62,582 nucleotides of DNA from positions 1 through 62,582 of the forward strand of contig NZ_JAJUWS010000040.1 in the NCBI RefSeq assembly GCF_021390475.1. Direction: 5' to 3'. How positions within the stretch are numbered: position 1 is the first letter of the stretch; every line of letters starts with the position of its first letter. The notes under the pieces were generated by a model that was not told the DNA's origin, did not search any database, and saw only the letters and a program-made list of their open reading frames with translations. Both the position numbers and the translations under genes were made by a program. The DNA comes from Streptomyces sp. ST2-7A (GTDB lineage Bacteria; Actinomycetota; Actinomycetes; Streptomycetales; Streptomycetaceae). Positions 50,155 to 58,814 of this stretch are shown one piece after another.

Positions 50155-51104
50155 TGCGCTTCGACTCCCCCCTCGCGGCGGTCGGCAACACCCCGCTGGT
50201 CCGCCTCCCGCGCCTGTCCCCCTCGGAGGACGTGCGGATCTGGGCCAAGCTGGAGGACCGCAACCCCACCGGGTCGATCAAGGACCGTCCCGCCCTGCAC
50301 ATGATCGAGCAGGCGGAGAAGGACGGCCGGCTCACCCCCGGCTGCACCATCCTCGAGCCGACCTCCGGGAACACCGGCATCTCGCTGGCGATGGCGGCCC
50401 GCCTCAAGGGCTACCGCATCGTCTGCGTCATGCCGGAGAACACCTCCCGCGAGCGCCGCGAGCTGCTGGCCATGTGGGGCGCGGAGATCATCTCCTCGCC
50501 GGCCGCGGGCGGCTCCAACACCGCCGTGCGGGTCGCCAAGGAGCTGGCCGCCGAACACCCCGACTGGGTGATGCTGTACCAGTACGGCAACCCCGACAAC
50601 GCCGGAGCCCACTACACCGGCACCGGCCCGGAGATCCTCGCCGACCTGCCGTCCGTCACCCACTTCGTCGCGGGGCTGGGCACCACCGGCACCCTGATGG
50701 GCGTCGGCCGCTACCTGCGCGAGCACAAGCCGGACGTCACGATCGTCGCCGCCGAACCGCGCTACGACGACCTGGTCTACGGCCTGCGCAACCTCGACGA
50801 GGGATTCGTCCCCGAGTTGTACGACCCGGAGGTCCTCGACACCCGGTTCTCCGTCGGCTCCGCCGACGCGGTCGCCCGCACCCGCGAACTCCTCTCCGAG
50901 GAGGGCATCTTCGCGGGCATCTCCACCGGCGCCGTGTTGCACGCGGCGATCGGGGTCGGCCGCAAGGCGGTCCGCGCGGGAGTCCCCGCCGACATCGTCT
51001 TCGTGGTCGCCGACGGTGGATGGAAGTACCTGTCCACCGGCGTCTACACCGCCGAGTCCACCGAGGCGGCCGTCGAGCTGTTGCACGGACAGCTCTGGGC
51101 CTGA
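50154..51104 (+). CDS. cysM: CysO-dependent cysteine synthase
   Basis: A 316-residue PLP enzyme. The Schiff-base lysine is in RNPTGSIKDRPA and the phosphate loop is EPTSGNTGIS. It uses O-phosphoserine and CysO thiocarboxylate rather than O-acetylserine and sulfide in mycobacteria, and the operon with cysO and mec makes the same mechanism likely here. ATG 50154 overlaps the cysO stop. A perfect 13-base hairpin follows the gene. Confidence 0.94.
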   Translation: MRFDSPLAAVGNTPLVRLPRLSPSEDVRIWAKLEDRNPTGSIKDRPALHMIEQAEKDGRLTPGCTILEPTSGNTGISLAMAARLKGYRIVCVMPENTSRERRELLAMWGAEIISSPAAGGSNTAVRVAKELAAEHPDWVMLYQYGNPDNAGAHYTGTGPEILADLPSVTHFVAGLGTTGTLMGVGRYLREHKPDVTIVAAEPRYDDLVYGLRNLDEGFVPELYDPEVLDTRFSVGSADAVARTRELLSEEGIFAGISTGAVLHAAIGVGRKAVRAGVPADIVFVVADGGWKYLSTGVYTAESTEAAVELLHGQLWA

Positions 51105-51118
51105 GACCCGCACCCCGC

Positions 51119-51148
51119 CGGGGCCCGATCCGACCGGATCGGGCCCCG
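51119..51148 (+). terminator. Terminator after cysM
   Basis: CGGGGCCCGATCC (51119-51131) and GGATCGGGCCCCG (51136-51148) pair perfectly with a 4-base loop. Confidence 0.8.
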
Positions 51149-51371
51149 ACGCGCGTCCCGGGACCCCGAACCGGGCCCCGAACCGGCGGGGTGGCGTTGC
51201 ACCCTTCCGGGGGACCCGCCGGGCGCGGGGCGCGGGATCACCGAACGCCACCCCGGCCGCGCGTACAGTCACCACCGGGAGGCCCGGCCCCCGATCCGCC
51301 GGCCCCGGCGGGCACCGGCGGCCCGCCGCCCCGGGGGAAGGACCAGCGGGCAGCGAGCGCGGGAGCGGCCG

Positions 51372-52622
51372 GTGAGCACGGTGAACACCTACTGTCGGGA
51401 GACCACGAACGCCGGCCCGCCCCCGCTCCTCGGCGGCCGGCCCGACCGCCGACGACCGTTGCGCGCCCTCCTCGCCCGCGACGGCCCGCTGCGCCGACTG
51501 GACCGGCCGCTGCTGCTGGCCTCCCTCACCCTCACCCTGCTGGGTACGGTCCTGGTCCTCTCCGCCACCCGGAGCCGGGACCACCTCACCGGCGGCGACC
51601 CCTACCACTTCCTGTTCCGGCACTGCCTCAACATCCTCATCGGCCTGCTGCTGGCCGCCTTCGTGTTGCGGGTCGGTCACCGCCGGCTGCGGGACGTCGC
51701 CCCGGTGCTCTACGTCGTCTCGGTCGTGCTCACCGCCCTGGTCCTCACCCCGTTGGGCAGCACCGTCAACGGCGCCCGGCGCTGGATCGAGATCGGCGGC
51801 GGCTTCGCCTTCCAGCCCTCCGAACTGGTCAAGGTCGCCGTCATCCTCGCCGCCGCCGCGTTGATCGCCTCCCGGGCCGAGGGCGCCGCCCGGCGCCGGC
51901 CGGGCGAGGAACACCCGCCCAACGCCCTCACCGTGATGGCCGTACTCCTCCTGGTGGCCCTGCCCGCGGTGCTGGTGCTGCTCACCCCCGACCTCGGCCA
52001 GACCCTCGGGCTGATCGCCATCGTCCTGGTGCTGCTCACCGCCGCCGGCGCGCACCGGGCGTGGATCCTCGGTCTGATCGCGGCGGGCGCCGCCGGAGCG
52101 GTGGCGGTCTGGCAGCTCGGCGTGCTCGACGAGTACCAGATCAACCGGGTCGCGGCCTTCGCCAACCCCGAACTCGACCCCGCCGGGGTGGGGTACAACA
52201 CGCACCAGGCGCGGATCGCGATCGGCGCCGGCGGGCTCACCGGGATGGGCCTCTTCCAGGGGAGTCAGACCATCGGACAGTTCGTCCCCGAGCAGCACAC
52301 CGACTTCATCTTCACCGTCGCGGGGGAGGAACTCGGCTTCGTCGGCGGCGTCACGATCATCCTGCTGCTGGGAGTGGTGATGTGGCGGGCGCTGCGTATC
52401 GCCCGGGAGTGCTCCGACCTGTACGGGACGGTCCTGGCCGCCGGCATCGCCGGGTGGCTCGCCTTCCAGACCTTCGAGAACATCGGCATGTCCCTGGGGA
52501 TCATGCCGGTCACCGGACTGCCGCTGCCGTTCATCTCCTACGGCGGCTCCTCGATGTTCGCGGTGTGGATCGCGGTGGGATTGTTGCAGGCGATCCATCT
52601 GCAAACCACGGCCCGGCGCTGA
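51372..52622 (+). CDS. RodA/FtsW-family peptidoglycan glycosyltransferase
   Basis: A 416-residue SEDS protein with about ten transmembrane helices that polymerises lipid II. Family blocks are GARRWIEIGGGFAFQPSELVKVAVILAAA, LLTPDLGQTLGL with the catalytic Asp, HTDFIFTVAGEELGFVGG, and GLPLPFISYGGSSMFAVW. The lack of a long cytoplasmic tail and the length favour RodA over FtsW. It may work with class B penicillin-binding proteins encoded elsewhere. GTG 51372 lies after AGCGCGGGAGCGG. Confidence 0.9.
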   Translation: MSTVNTYCRETTNAGPPPLLGGRPDRRRPLRALLARDGPLRRLDRPLLLASLTLTLLGTVLVLSATRSRDHLTGGDPYHFLFRHCLNILIGLLLAAFVLRVGHRRLRDVAPVLYVVSVVLTALVLTPLGSTVNGARRWIEIGGGFAFQPSELVKVAVILAAAALIASRAEGAARRRPGEEHPPNALTVMAVLLLVALPAVLVLLTPDLGQTLGLIAIVLVLLTAAGAHRAWILGLIAAGAAGAVAVWQLGVLDEYQINRVAAFANPELDPAGVGYNTHQARIAIGAGGLTGMGLFQGSQTIGQFVPEQHTDFIFTVAGEELGFVGGVTIILLLGVVMWRALRIARECSDLYGTVLAAGIAGWLAFQTFENIGMSLGIMPVTGLPLPFISYGGSSMFAVWIAVGLLQAIHLQTTARR

Positions 52623-52889
52623 GGAGCGCCCCGGTCCCGCGCGTCGAGCCCTCCGGGCGCCCGTGGAGGTGCCGGTTCGGGTGCCCCGTCGAGCCGCTCC
52701 GGGGCGAGCCGGGAACCGCCCCGAACCCACCGTCGAACACCGTTCCCCCGCCGGGGGGACGGGCGACGACCGGGCGGCGAACACCGCCCGCGGACTGGTG
52801 ATTCCGCCCACACCGTCCGGTCCGCGCCGTCCCCGCGGCCCACCGCCGCCGTACAGTCGTTGGACCCCACCCCGGAGGTCCCCAGGCCC

Positions 52890-53645
52890 ATGAAGCTCAC
52901 CGTTGTCGGCTGCTCGGGATCGTTCCCGTCCGCGGACTCGGCTTGCTCCTGCTACCTCATCGAGGCCGAGGGCTACCGTCTGCTGCTGGATCTGGGCAAC
53001 GGCGCCCTCGGCGAACTGCAGAAGTACACCGGTTTGTACGACATCGACGCGATCGTCCTCAGTCATCTTCACCCCGACCACTTCATCGACATGTGCGGCT
53101 ACTTCGTGGCCCGCTACTACCGGCACGAGGGCGGACGCTGCGAGCCCATCCCGGTGTACGGCCCGGCCGGCACCGAACACCGGCTCAACACCGCCTACGA
53201 GGACACCCCCGACGAGAAGTCGATGAGCGAGGTCTTCGACTTCCGCACCCTCCACCACGGCGAGGTCCTCACCCCTGGCCCGCTCTCCGTCGAGGTCTCC
53301 CGGGTCCGCCACCCGGTCGAGGCCTACGGCTTCCGGGTGGAACACCGGGGGCGCGTCCTCACCTACTCCGGCGACACCGGTCCCTGCCCGGAGGTGGAGG
53401 AGTTGGCCCGCGACGCCGACCTGCTGTTGTGCGAGGCCGCCTTCACCGACGGCAAGGAGAACCTGCCGGACGTCCACATGACCGGTCGCGAGGCCGGGGA
53501 GGCCGCCCGGGTCGCGGGGGCCCGCCGCCTGGTGCTCACCCATATCCCGCCGTGGACGGACACCGGGGCCAACCTCCGGGACGCCCGCGCGGTCTTCGAC
53601 GGGCCCGTCGAGGCGGCCCGACCCGGCGCGGTCTACACCTTCTGA
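52890..53645 (+). CDS. Metallo-beta-lactamase-fold hydrolase
   Basis: A 251-residue protein. The zinc motif is SHLHPDHFIDM, with further ligands in YSGDTGPCPEVEELARDADLLLCEAAF and VLTHIPPW. Its fold resembles ribonuclease Z and phosphodiesterase subgroups. Substrate unknown. The N-terminus KLTVVGCSGSFPSADSACSCYLIE is the type found in streptomycete homologues. ATG 52890 follows GGAGG at an eleven-base distance. It is convergent to nagE2. Confidence 0.88.
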   Translation: MKLTVVGCSGSFPSADSACSCYLIEAEGYRLLLDLGNGALGELQKYTGLYDIDAIVLSHLHPDHFIDMCGYFVARYYRHEGGRCEPIPVYGPAGTEHRLNTAYEDTPDEKSMSEVFDFRTLHHGEVLTPGPLSVEVSRVRHPVEAYGFRVEHRGRVLTYSGDTGPCPEVEELARDADLLLCEAAFTDGKENLPDVHMTGREAGEAARVAGARRLVLTHIPPWTDTGANLRDARAVFDGPVEAARPGAVYTF

Positions 53646-53696
53646 GGCCCCTCGGACGGAGGCCATCCGGATGGACCGGGGTTCCTTCGAACCCGT

Positions 53697-53721
53697 CGCC
53701 CCGGGGCCGCGCCCCGGGGCG
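53697..53721. terminator. Hairpin between MBL hydrolase gene and nagE2
   Basis: CGCCCCGGGGC (53697-53707) and GCCCCGGGGCG (53711-53721) pair perfectly between convergent genes; each arm is also self-complementary. Confidence 0.55.
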
Positions 53722-53776
53722 TTCCGGTCATTCGGGCGGCCCGGTGACCGGGCCGCTCCCGGTGGTCGGTCGGGTG

Positions 53777-55342
53777 TCAGCCCGCCGGGGGCCGCCCGCC
53801 GCCCATGGACCGGTCGGTCCCGTCGGCTTCGTCGGTGGGTCCGCTCGCCCCGTCGGTTCGGCCCGTCTCGTCGGCCGTCTCGTCGGACGTCCCGTCGACG
53901 GGGCCGCCGGACGGGGACATCGGGGCCGCGCCCGGGGTCGCCGGGTCCTTCCCGGATGGGGAGGGGGTCGTCCCGCCGGTCGGGGAGCCCTCCGGCTCCG
54001 GATCGGTGGAGGGCGCCGGTGCCGGAACGGTCACCGTCCCGGTGCCGCCGGCCTCCGCGCCGCCGCGTCGGGCACCCGCCCGCTTGCGCCCCGGGTCGCC
54101 CGGCATCGCGAGGTCGTCGTCCTCGTCCGGCTCCCGACCCGGCGTCGGCAGGTTGAACCGGATGATCGCGAACCGGAAGACCGCGTAGTACACCGCGCCG
54201 AAGCACAACCCGACCAGCGCCAGGCCCAGCGGGTTGGACGCGATGCCGAAGTTGAGCACGTAGTCGATCGCGCCGGCGGAGAACCCGAAGCCGCCGCGCA
54301 TGTCCAGCGCCCAGGTCAGCGCGAGCGCGACACCGGTCAGCACGGCGTGGATCGCGTACAGCGCCGGCGCGATGAACATGAAGGTGAACTCGATCGGCTC
54401 GGTGACGCCGGTCACGAAGGCGGTCAGCGCGATGGAGACCATCATGCCGCCCACCACCGCGCGCCGTTCCGGCCGCGCGCAGTGGTACATCGCCAGGCAG
54501 GCCGCCGGCAGCGCGAACATCATGATCGGGAAGAAGCCCGTCATGAACTGACCGGCGGTCGGGTCACCGGCCAGGAACCGCGCGATGTCGCCGGTCACGA
54601 CCGTCCCGTCGTCCCGGGTGTAGGAGCCGGCCTGGAACCACGGGAAGGAGTTCAGCAGGTGGTGCATCCCCACCGGGATCAGCGCCCGGTTCAGCGTGCC
54701 GAAGATGCCGGCGCCGACCGCGCCCGAGCCCACCAGCCACTCACTGAAGTGGAACAGGCCGCTGCCCAGCACCGGCCACACGTAGCCCACGACGATGCCC
54801 AGCCCCAGGCCCGCGAAGGCGGAGATGATCGGCACCAGACGGCGTCCGCCGAAGAAGCCGAGGAAGTCCGGCAGGCGGGTGCGGTGGAAACGCTGGTAGA
54901 GCAGGGCGACGGTGATGCCCATGATCACGCCGCCCAGCACCCCGGCCGAGACCGGGGAGTCGGTGTTGGGGTCGTGGAAGGTGGCCAGCACGTTGTCGAA
55001 GACCAGGTAGCCGACGACGGCCGCCAACGCGGTGGAGCCGTCGGACTTGCGGGCGAAGCCGATCGCGATGCCCACCGCGAACAGCAGCGCCATGTTGTCC
55101 AGCAGGGCGCCACCGCCGGCGGCCATGAACTCGGCGATCCGGTTGACGGCGTCGGGCAGCGCGTCGCTGCCCAGCATGTCGTCGGCGCCGAAGCGCACCA
55201 GCAGGGCGGCGGCGGGCAGGGTGGCGACCGGCAGCATCAGGCTGCGGCCGATGCGCTGTGCCACCGCCATGACGCGGGAGCGGCGACCGGGTGGTGCGGG
55301 GGCGGGGCGGTCCCCGCGTTCGGTGGTCGGGGTGGTGGACAC
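53777..55342 (-). CDS. nagE2: N-acetylglucosamine PTS permease IIC (NagE2-type) with long C-terminal tail
   Basis: A 521-residue EIIC. The membrane domain, residues ~25-405, contains QRIGRSLMLPVATLPAAALLVRFG, GVLGGVIMGITVALLYQRFH, NRALIPVGMHHLLNSFPWFQAG and FVTGVTEPIEFTFMFIAPALYAIHA, the last being the substrate-binding region with the essential Glu-Pro. The last ~110 residues are an acidic, Pro/Gly/Thr-rich tail absent from S. coelicolor NagE2 (416 residues as I recall). GTG 55342 follows GGAGG. It is divergent from nagF, which supplies the IIB domain; DasR-like sites lie between. Confidence 0.92.
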   Translation of the reverse strand: MSTTPTTERGDRPAPAPPGRRSRVMAVAQRIGRSLMLPVATLPAAALLVRFGADDMLGSDALPDAVNRIAEFMAAGGGALLDNMALLFAVGIAIGFARKSDGSTALAAVVGYLVFDNVLATFHDPNTDSPVSAGVLGGVIMGITVALLYQRFHRTRLPDFLGFFGGRRLVPIISAFAGLGLGIVVGYVWPVLGSGLFHFSEWLVGSGAVGAGIFGTLNRALIPVGMHHLLNSFPWFQAGSYTRDDGTVVTGDIARFLAGDPTAGQFMTGFFPIMMFALPAACLAMYHCARPERRAVVGGMMVSIALTAFVTGVTEPIEFTFMFIAPALYAIHAVLTGVALALTWALDMRGGFGFSAGAIDYVLNFGIASNPLGLALVGLCFGAVYYAVFRFAIIRFNLPTPGREPDEDDDLAMPGDPGRKRAGARRGGAEAGGTGTVTVPAPAPSTDPEPEGSPTGGTTPSPSGKDPATPGAAPMSPSGGPVDGTSDETADETGRTDGASGPTDEADGTDRSMGGGRPPAG

Positions 55343-55410
55343 GGATGCCTCCGGGCGCGGTGGGGGGTGGGACGGGGGTTCCGATGGGAACGGGGACGAC
55401 CGGTTCCGGG

Positions 55411-55426
55411 AGTGGTCGCGAACACC
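55411..55426. promoter_or_regulatory. Second DasR-like (dre) site
   Basis: AGTGGTCGCGAACACC matches the dre consensus A(C/G)TGGTCTAGACCA(C/G)T at about 12 of 16 positions. It lies 27 bases left of the better site. Confidence 0.4.
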
Positions 55427-55437
55427 CTTCCGGGTAG

Positions 55438-55453
55438 TGTGGTCTACACCATT
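55438..55453. promoter_or_regulatory. DasR responsive element between nagE2 and nagF
   Basis: TGTGGTCTACACCATT has an uninterrupted TGGTCTA and ACCA; 11 of the 12 core positions TGGTCTAGACCA fit. DasR represses the nag PTS genes until glucosamine-6-phosphate is present. Confidence 0.7.
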
Positions 55454-55647
55454 TCGGGCGCGGGTCATTATGACCACATCGAGGCGCGCGTCGGAAGGCG
55501 TTCCGGTTCCCCGGGCGCCGCCGGACCCACCCGTATGCTGATCCGCGCCCGAGCCCGATCCCGGCCCCCGGCCGGGACCCGTCGGGAGGACCCCGCCGGG
55601 AAACGGGCGGGTGGACCGACGAGCAGACCACGATCAGGGAGGCGGCC

Positions 55648-55905
55648 ATGGCGGCACGCGGACGCGACGACCTCGCCGGGAAGGCCGGGCGCATCGTCGC
55701 CGGCCTCGGCGGAATCGACAACATCGTCGAGGTCGAGGGATGCATCACCCGACTGCGCACCGAGGTGGAGGACCCCTCGTTGGTGGACGAGGCGGCTCTG
55801 CGCGCCGCCGGCGCCATGGGCGTGGTGGCGATGGGCACGGCGGTGCAGGTGGTCGTGGGGCCGGAGGCCGACCCGCTGGCCTCCGAGATCGAGGACCTCA
55901 TGTAG
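55648..55905 (+). CDS. nagF: PTS N-acetylglucosamine IIB protein
   Basis: An 85-residue IIB domain. VEVEGCITRLRTEVEDPSLVDEAALRAAGAMGVVAMGTAVQVVVGPEADPL is typical; the Cys in EGCITRLR receives the phosphoryl group from IIA and passes it to the sugar bound by NagE2. ATG 55648 follows GGGAGG. It is divergent from nagE2 with shared dre sites, matching the streptomycete GlcNAc uptake system. Confidence 0.93.
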   Translation: MAARGRDDLAGKAGRIVAGLGGIDNIVEVEGCITRLRTEVEDPSLVDEAALRAAGAMGVVAMGTAVQVVVGPEADPLASEIEDLM

Positions 55906-55962
55906 GGACCGATGCCGGGGCGGCCCGCCGTACGGGGCCGGTACCTCGTCGCTGGTGTTCCC

Positions 55963-56028
55963 GTTACCCGGCCAACCCGTTACCCGGCCAACCCGTTACC
56001 CGGCCAACCCGTTACCCGGGTTGGCCGG
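55963..56028 (+). repeat. 16-base tandem repeat ending in a hairpin
   Basis: GTTACCCGGCCAACCC occurs three times in perfect tandem (55963-56010). The next unit switches to the reverse complement, so CCGGCCAACCC (56000-56010) pairs perfectly with GGGTTGGCCGG (56018-56028). It follows nagF and could act as terminator. Confidence 0.9.
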
Positions 56029-56302
56029 GAGCCCTCCCGGATCCGGTTCGGCCTGTCGGCCGCGCATCCGTGGTCGGTTCCGGAACCGATCGGCCTCCCT
56101 CGCCCGGTCCGCCGTTCGGGGCCGGTATCGCGTCGGTCCTGCTCCTGTACCCGGCCCCACGCCGGGTGGGCCGGGACCCCTCCTGATCCGGTTCGGCCCG
56201 TCGGTCGCGCCCCGCGCCGGGCGTGGACCCCGATCCGGCGCCGTCCCTCCCCGGCGGTGCGGCGGGCCGCCCCCGCCGACCGGCCCGGCCCCCGCCGACG
56301 AC

Positions 56303-56308
56303 TAGGCT
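56303..56308 (+). promoter_or_regulatory. -10 element for a leaderless rph transcript
   Basis: TAGGCT ends 6 bases before ATG 56315; no ribosome-binding site. Confidence 0.45.
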
Positions 56309-56314
56309 CACCGC

Positions 56315-57040
56315 ATGTCACGCATCGACGGCCGTACCCCCGACCTGCTCCGCCCCGTCACCATCGAACGCGGGTGGAGCAAGCACGCAGAAGGCTCGGT
56401 CCTCGTCTCCTTCGGGGACACCCGGGTCCTGTGCACCGCCAGCGTCACCGAGGGGGTTCCCCGCTGGCGCCGGGGCAGCGGCAAGGGTTGGGTCACCGCC
56501 GAGTACTCGATGCTGCCCCGCGCCACCAACACCCGTGGTGACCGCGAGTCGGTGCGCGGCCGGATCGGTGGACGCACCCACGAGATCTCCCGTCTGATCG
56601 GCCGTTCGCTGCGCGCCGTGGTGGACTTCTCCGCCCTCGGGGAGAACACGATCGTCCTGGACTGCGACGTCCTGCAGGCCGACGGCGGCACCCGCACCGC
56701 CGCCGTCACCGGCGCGTACGTGGCACTGGCCGACGCCGTGGACTGGGCCCGGGGCAAGAAGTTGGTCAAGTCCTCCGCCCGCCCGCTGACCGGCACCGTC
56801 TCCGCCGTCAGCGTCGGCATCGTCGACGGCACCCCTCTGCTCGACCTCTGCTACGAGGAGGACGTGCGGGCCGAGACCGACATGAACGTGGTGTGCACCG
56901 GCGACGGCCGCTTCGTCGAGGTGCAGGGCACCGCCGAGGGGGCGCCCTTCGCCCGCACCGAGTTGACCGCCCTGCTCGACCTCGGTGAACTCGGCTGCGC
57001 CGCGCTGACCGAGAAGCAGAAGGAGGCGCTGGCCGCATGA
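56315..57040 (+). CDS. rph: Ribonuclease PH
   Basis: A 241-residue phosphorolytic exoribonuclease that trims tRNA 3' ends. Markers are RPVTIERGWSKHAEGSVLVSFGDTRVLCTA, GWVTAEYSMLPRATNTR, GRTHEISRLIGRSLRAVVD and DVLQADGGTRTAAVTGA. Length matches the family. The rdgB gene begins in its stop codon (ATGA overlap), a conserved pairing. Confidence 0.95.
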   Translation: MSRIDGRTPDLLRPVTIERGWSKHAEGSVLVSFGDTRVLCTASVTEGVPRWRRGSGKGWVTAEYSMLPRATNTRGDRESVRGRIGGRTHEISRLIGRSLRAVVDFSALGENTIVLDCDVLQADGGTRTAAVTGAYVALADAVDWARGKKLVKSSARPLTGTVSAVSVGIVDGTPLLDLCYEEDVRAETDMNVVCTGDGRFVEVQGTAEGAPFARTELTALLDLGELGCAALTEKQKEALAA

Positions 57041-57675
57041 GCGACACCCCCGGTTCCACCGCGTCGGGCACCGACGACCGCCTGGTGCTCGCCACTCGCA
57101 ACGCCCACAAGGTGGCCGAACTGCGCGCCATCCTCGGTGAGACGGGCGTACACCGCGAACTCGTCGGCGCCGACGCCTTCCCGGAGGTCGGCGAGGTCGC
57201 CGAGACCGGCGTCACCTTCGAGGAGAACGCGCTTCTCAAGGCGCACACCCTCGCCCGGGCCACCGGTCTGCCCGCCCTCGCCGACGACTCCGGGCTGTGC
57301 GTGGACGTCCTCGGTGGCGCCCCCGGCATCCTCTCCGCCCGCTGGTCCGGCCGGCACGGCGACGACCGCGCCAACCTGGACCTGCTGCTCGCCCAACTCG
57401 AGGGCATCCCCGACGAACACCGGGGTGCCCACTTCGCCTGCGCCGCCGCGCTGGCCCTGCCCGACGGCACCGAACGGGTCGTCGTCGGGCGCCTGCCCGG
57501 TACCCTGCGCCGCGTTCCGGTGGGGGAGGGCGGCTTCGGCTACGACCCGATCCTCCAACCGGAGGGGGAGACCCGCACCTGCGCGGAGCTGAGCCCGGCG
57601 GAGAAGAACGCGATCAGTCACCGGGGGCGTGCCTTCCGGGCGCTCGCCCCCGGGTTGCGCGAACTCCTCGGCTGA
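57037..57675 (+). CDS. rdgB: XTP/dITP pyrophosphatase (Ham1/RdgB)
   Basis: A 212-residue enzyme that removes non-canonical purine nucleotides. LVLATRNAHKVAELRAIL, GVTFEENALLKAHTLARATGLPALADDSGLCVDVLGG and GFGYDPILQPEGETRTCAELSPAEKNAISHRGRA are the three signature regions. It overlaps rph by four bases, so both are co-translated and contribute to nucleotide and RNA housekeeping. Confidence 0.95.
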   Translation: MSDTPGSTASGTDDRLVLATRNAHKVAELRAILGETGVHRELVGADAFPEVGEVAETGVTFEENALLKAHTLARATGLPALADDSGLCVDVLGGAPGILSARWSGRHGDDRANLDLLLAQLEGIPDEHRGAHFACAAALALPDGTERVVVGRLPGTLRRVPVGEGGFGYDPILQPEGETRTCAELSPAEKNAISHRGRAFRALAPGLRELLG

Positions 57676-58096
57676 CGACGGGCCGGCCCGGTTTGCCGTG
57701 ACCACGGTCGTCCCCGCCCTCGGCCGGGTGCCGGGGCGGGACGGCGGGTTTCCGCCGGCGGGTGCCCCGGTCGGTGGGACGGGTCGGCCCTCCCCGGGGC
57801 GGATCCCGGTACCCCGACGCCGTGTCGGGCCGGCCGGGGGCGGGTCGTGTTCCGCCCCGGTCCCCGCATCCCGGTGCCGGGCGTGCCCCGGCGTCGGTGT
57901 CGGGGCCCCGGCGTCGGCGGGGTATCGGTGCCCGGTGGTCTCGGACCGTTCGGTTCCGCTCGGGTCGTGCCCCGGTCCGACCCCGGCGGGTCCCGGCGGA
58001 TCCCGGCGTCCCGGCGGCCGGCAGGGGCGGGTCGCGGTACCCGGTGGTGCGGGCCGTCCGGGATCGGCCGGAGCACCCACCCGATCGGTGGGACGG
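57676..58096. other. Intergenic region between rdgB and sortase gene
   Basis: 421 bases, extremely G+C-rich, between convergent genes. Repetitive CCCGGCGT/GGTCCC wording is present but no clear tandem array or gene. Confidence 0.4.
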
Positions 58097-58801
58097 TCAG
58101 GCCCGGTCGGACCCGTTCAGGCCCGGTCCCGGCGGGTCCCGGGTCTCCGTCAGGTAGGCGGAGACCACCACGTTCGCCGAGTAGCTGTCCCGCTCGGCGT
58201 CGAACTCCCCGCCGCAGGTGATCAGTCGCAGCTCCGCCCGCCCCTTCCGGTGCGGCCCGTAGACCACCTCCGGATCGAAGGCGGAGCGCTGCACCACGTC
58301 CACCCGCTCGACGGTGAAGACCGCCGTCCGGCCGTCCGAGCGCAGCACCTCCACCTCGGCGCCCGGCTCCACCGTGCTCAGGTCGTAGAAGACGGCCCGC
58401 CCGGTGTCGGTGTCCACGTGTCCCACCAGCAGGGCCGCGCCCGCCGCCCCCGGCACCGGACCGTCCCGAAACCAGCCGGCGGTGTCCGCCGCCTCGAACG
58501 GCGGCGGTTCCACGCCGCCCTCCGGCTCCACGCCGCGCTCGATCACCTCCGCCCGCAACGCCGGGTGGTCCATCCCCAGCCGTACCGGCACCGCCTCCCC
58601 CTCCAGAGGCCGCACGGGGGCGGGCAGCACCCGCCCGTCGGAGAGCCGGACCGGGCCGCCCATGTCCGGCTCCCCGCCCGTCAACTCCCGTCCCCACAAC
58701 CACAGGCCGAACAACAGGACGGCCCAGGCCACGGCGGTCAGCGCACCGCCCCGGGTCCCGCCCCGACCCGTGGCGGACCGCCCGGTGGTCGTGGACGTCA
58801 C
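58097..58801 (-). CDS. Class F sortase
   Basis: A 234-residue sortase with an N-terminal signal anchor (ALTAVAWAVLLFGLWLWGREL). The catalytic residues are His in ALLVGHVDT, Cys in LRLITCGGEFD, and Arg in AERDSYSANVVV. Sortases link secreted proteins to the cell wall; class F enzymes of actinobacteria are poorly characterised. GTG 58801 overlaps the end of the neighbouring secreted-protein gene, which is therefore a strong candidate substrate or partner. No good ribosome-binding site precedes the GTG, suggesting coupling. Confidence 0.88.
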   Translation of the reverse strand: MTSTTTGRSATGRGGTRGGALTAVAWAVLLFGLWLWGRELTGGEPDMGGPVRLSDGRVLPAPVRPLEGEAVPVRLGMDHPALRAEVIERGVEPEGGVEPPPFEAADTAGWFRDGPVPGAAGAALLVGHVDTDTGRAVFYDLSTVEPGAEVEVLRSDGRTAVFTVERVDVVQRSAFDPEVVYGPHRKGRAELRLITCGGEFDAERDSYSANVVVSAYLTETRDPPGPGLNGSDRA

Positions 58802-58814
58802 CCCGACCGCCCGT

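Larger units (their letters stand above)
55343..55647. other. Divergent nagE2/nagF promoter region
   Basis: 305 bases with two dre sites (55411-55426, 55438-55453) and A+T-richer sequence around 55440-55480, the likely promoters. No gene seen. Confidence 0.6.
55906..56314. other. Intergenic region between nagF and rph
   Basis: 409 bases. It starts with a 16-base tandem repeat and hairpin (55963-56028). A -10 element for rph lies at 56303-56308. G+C-rich, no gene. Confidence 0.5.
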
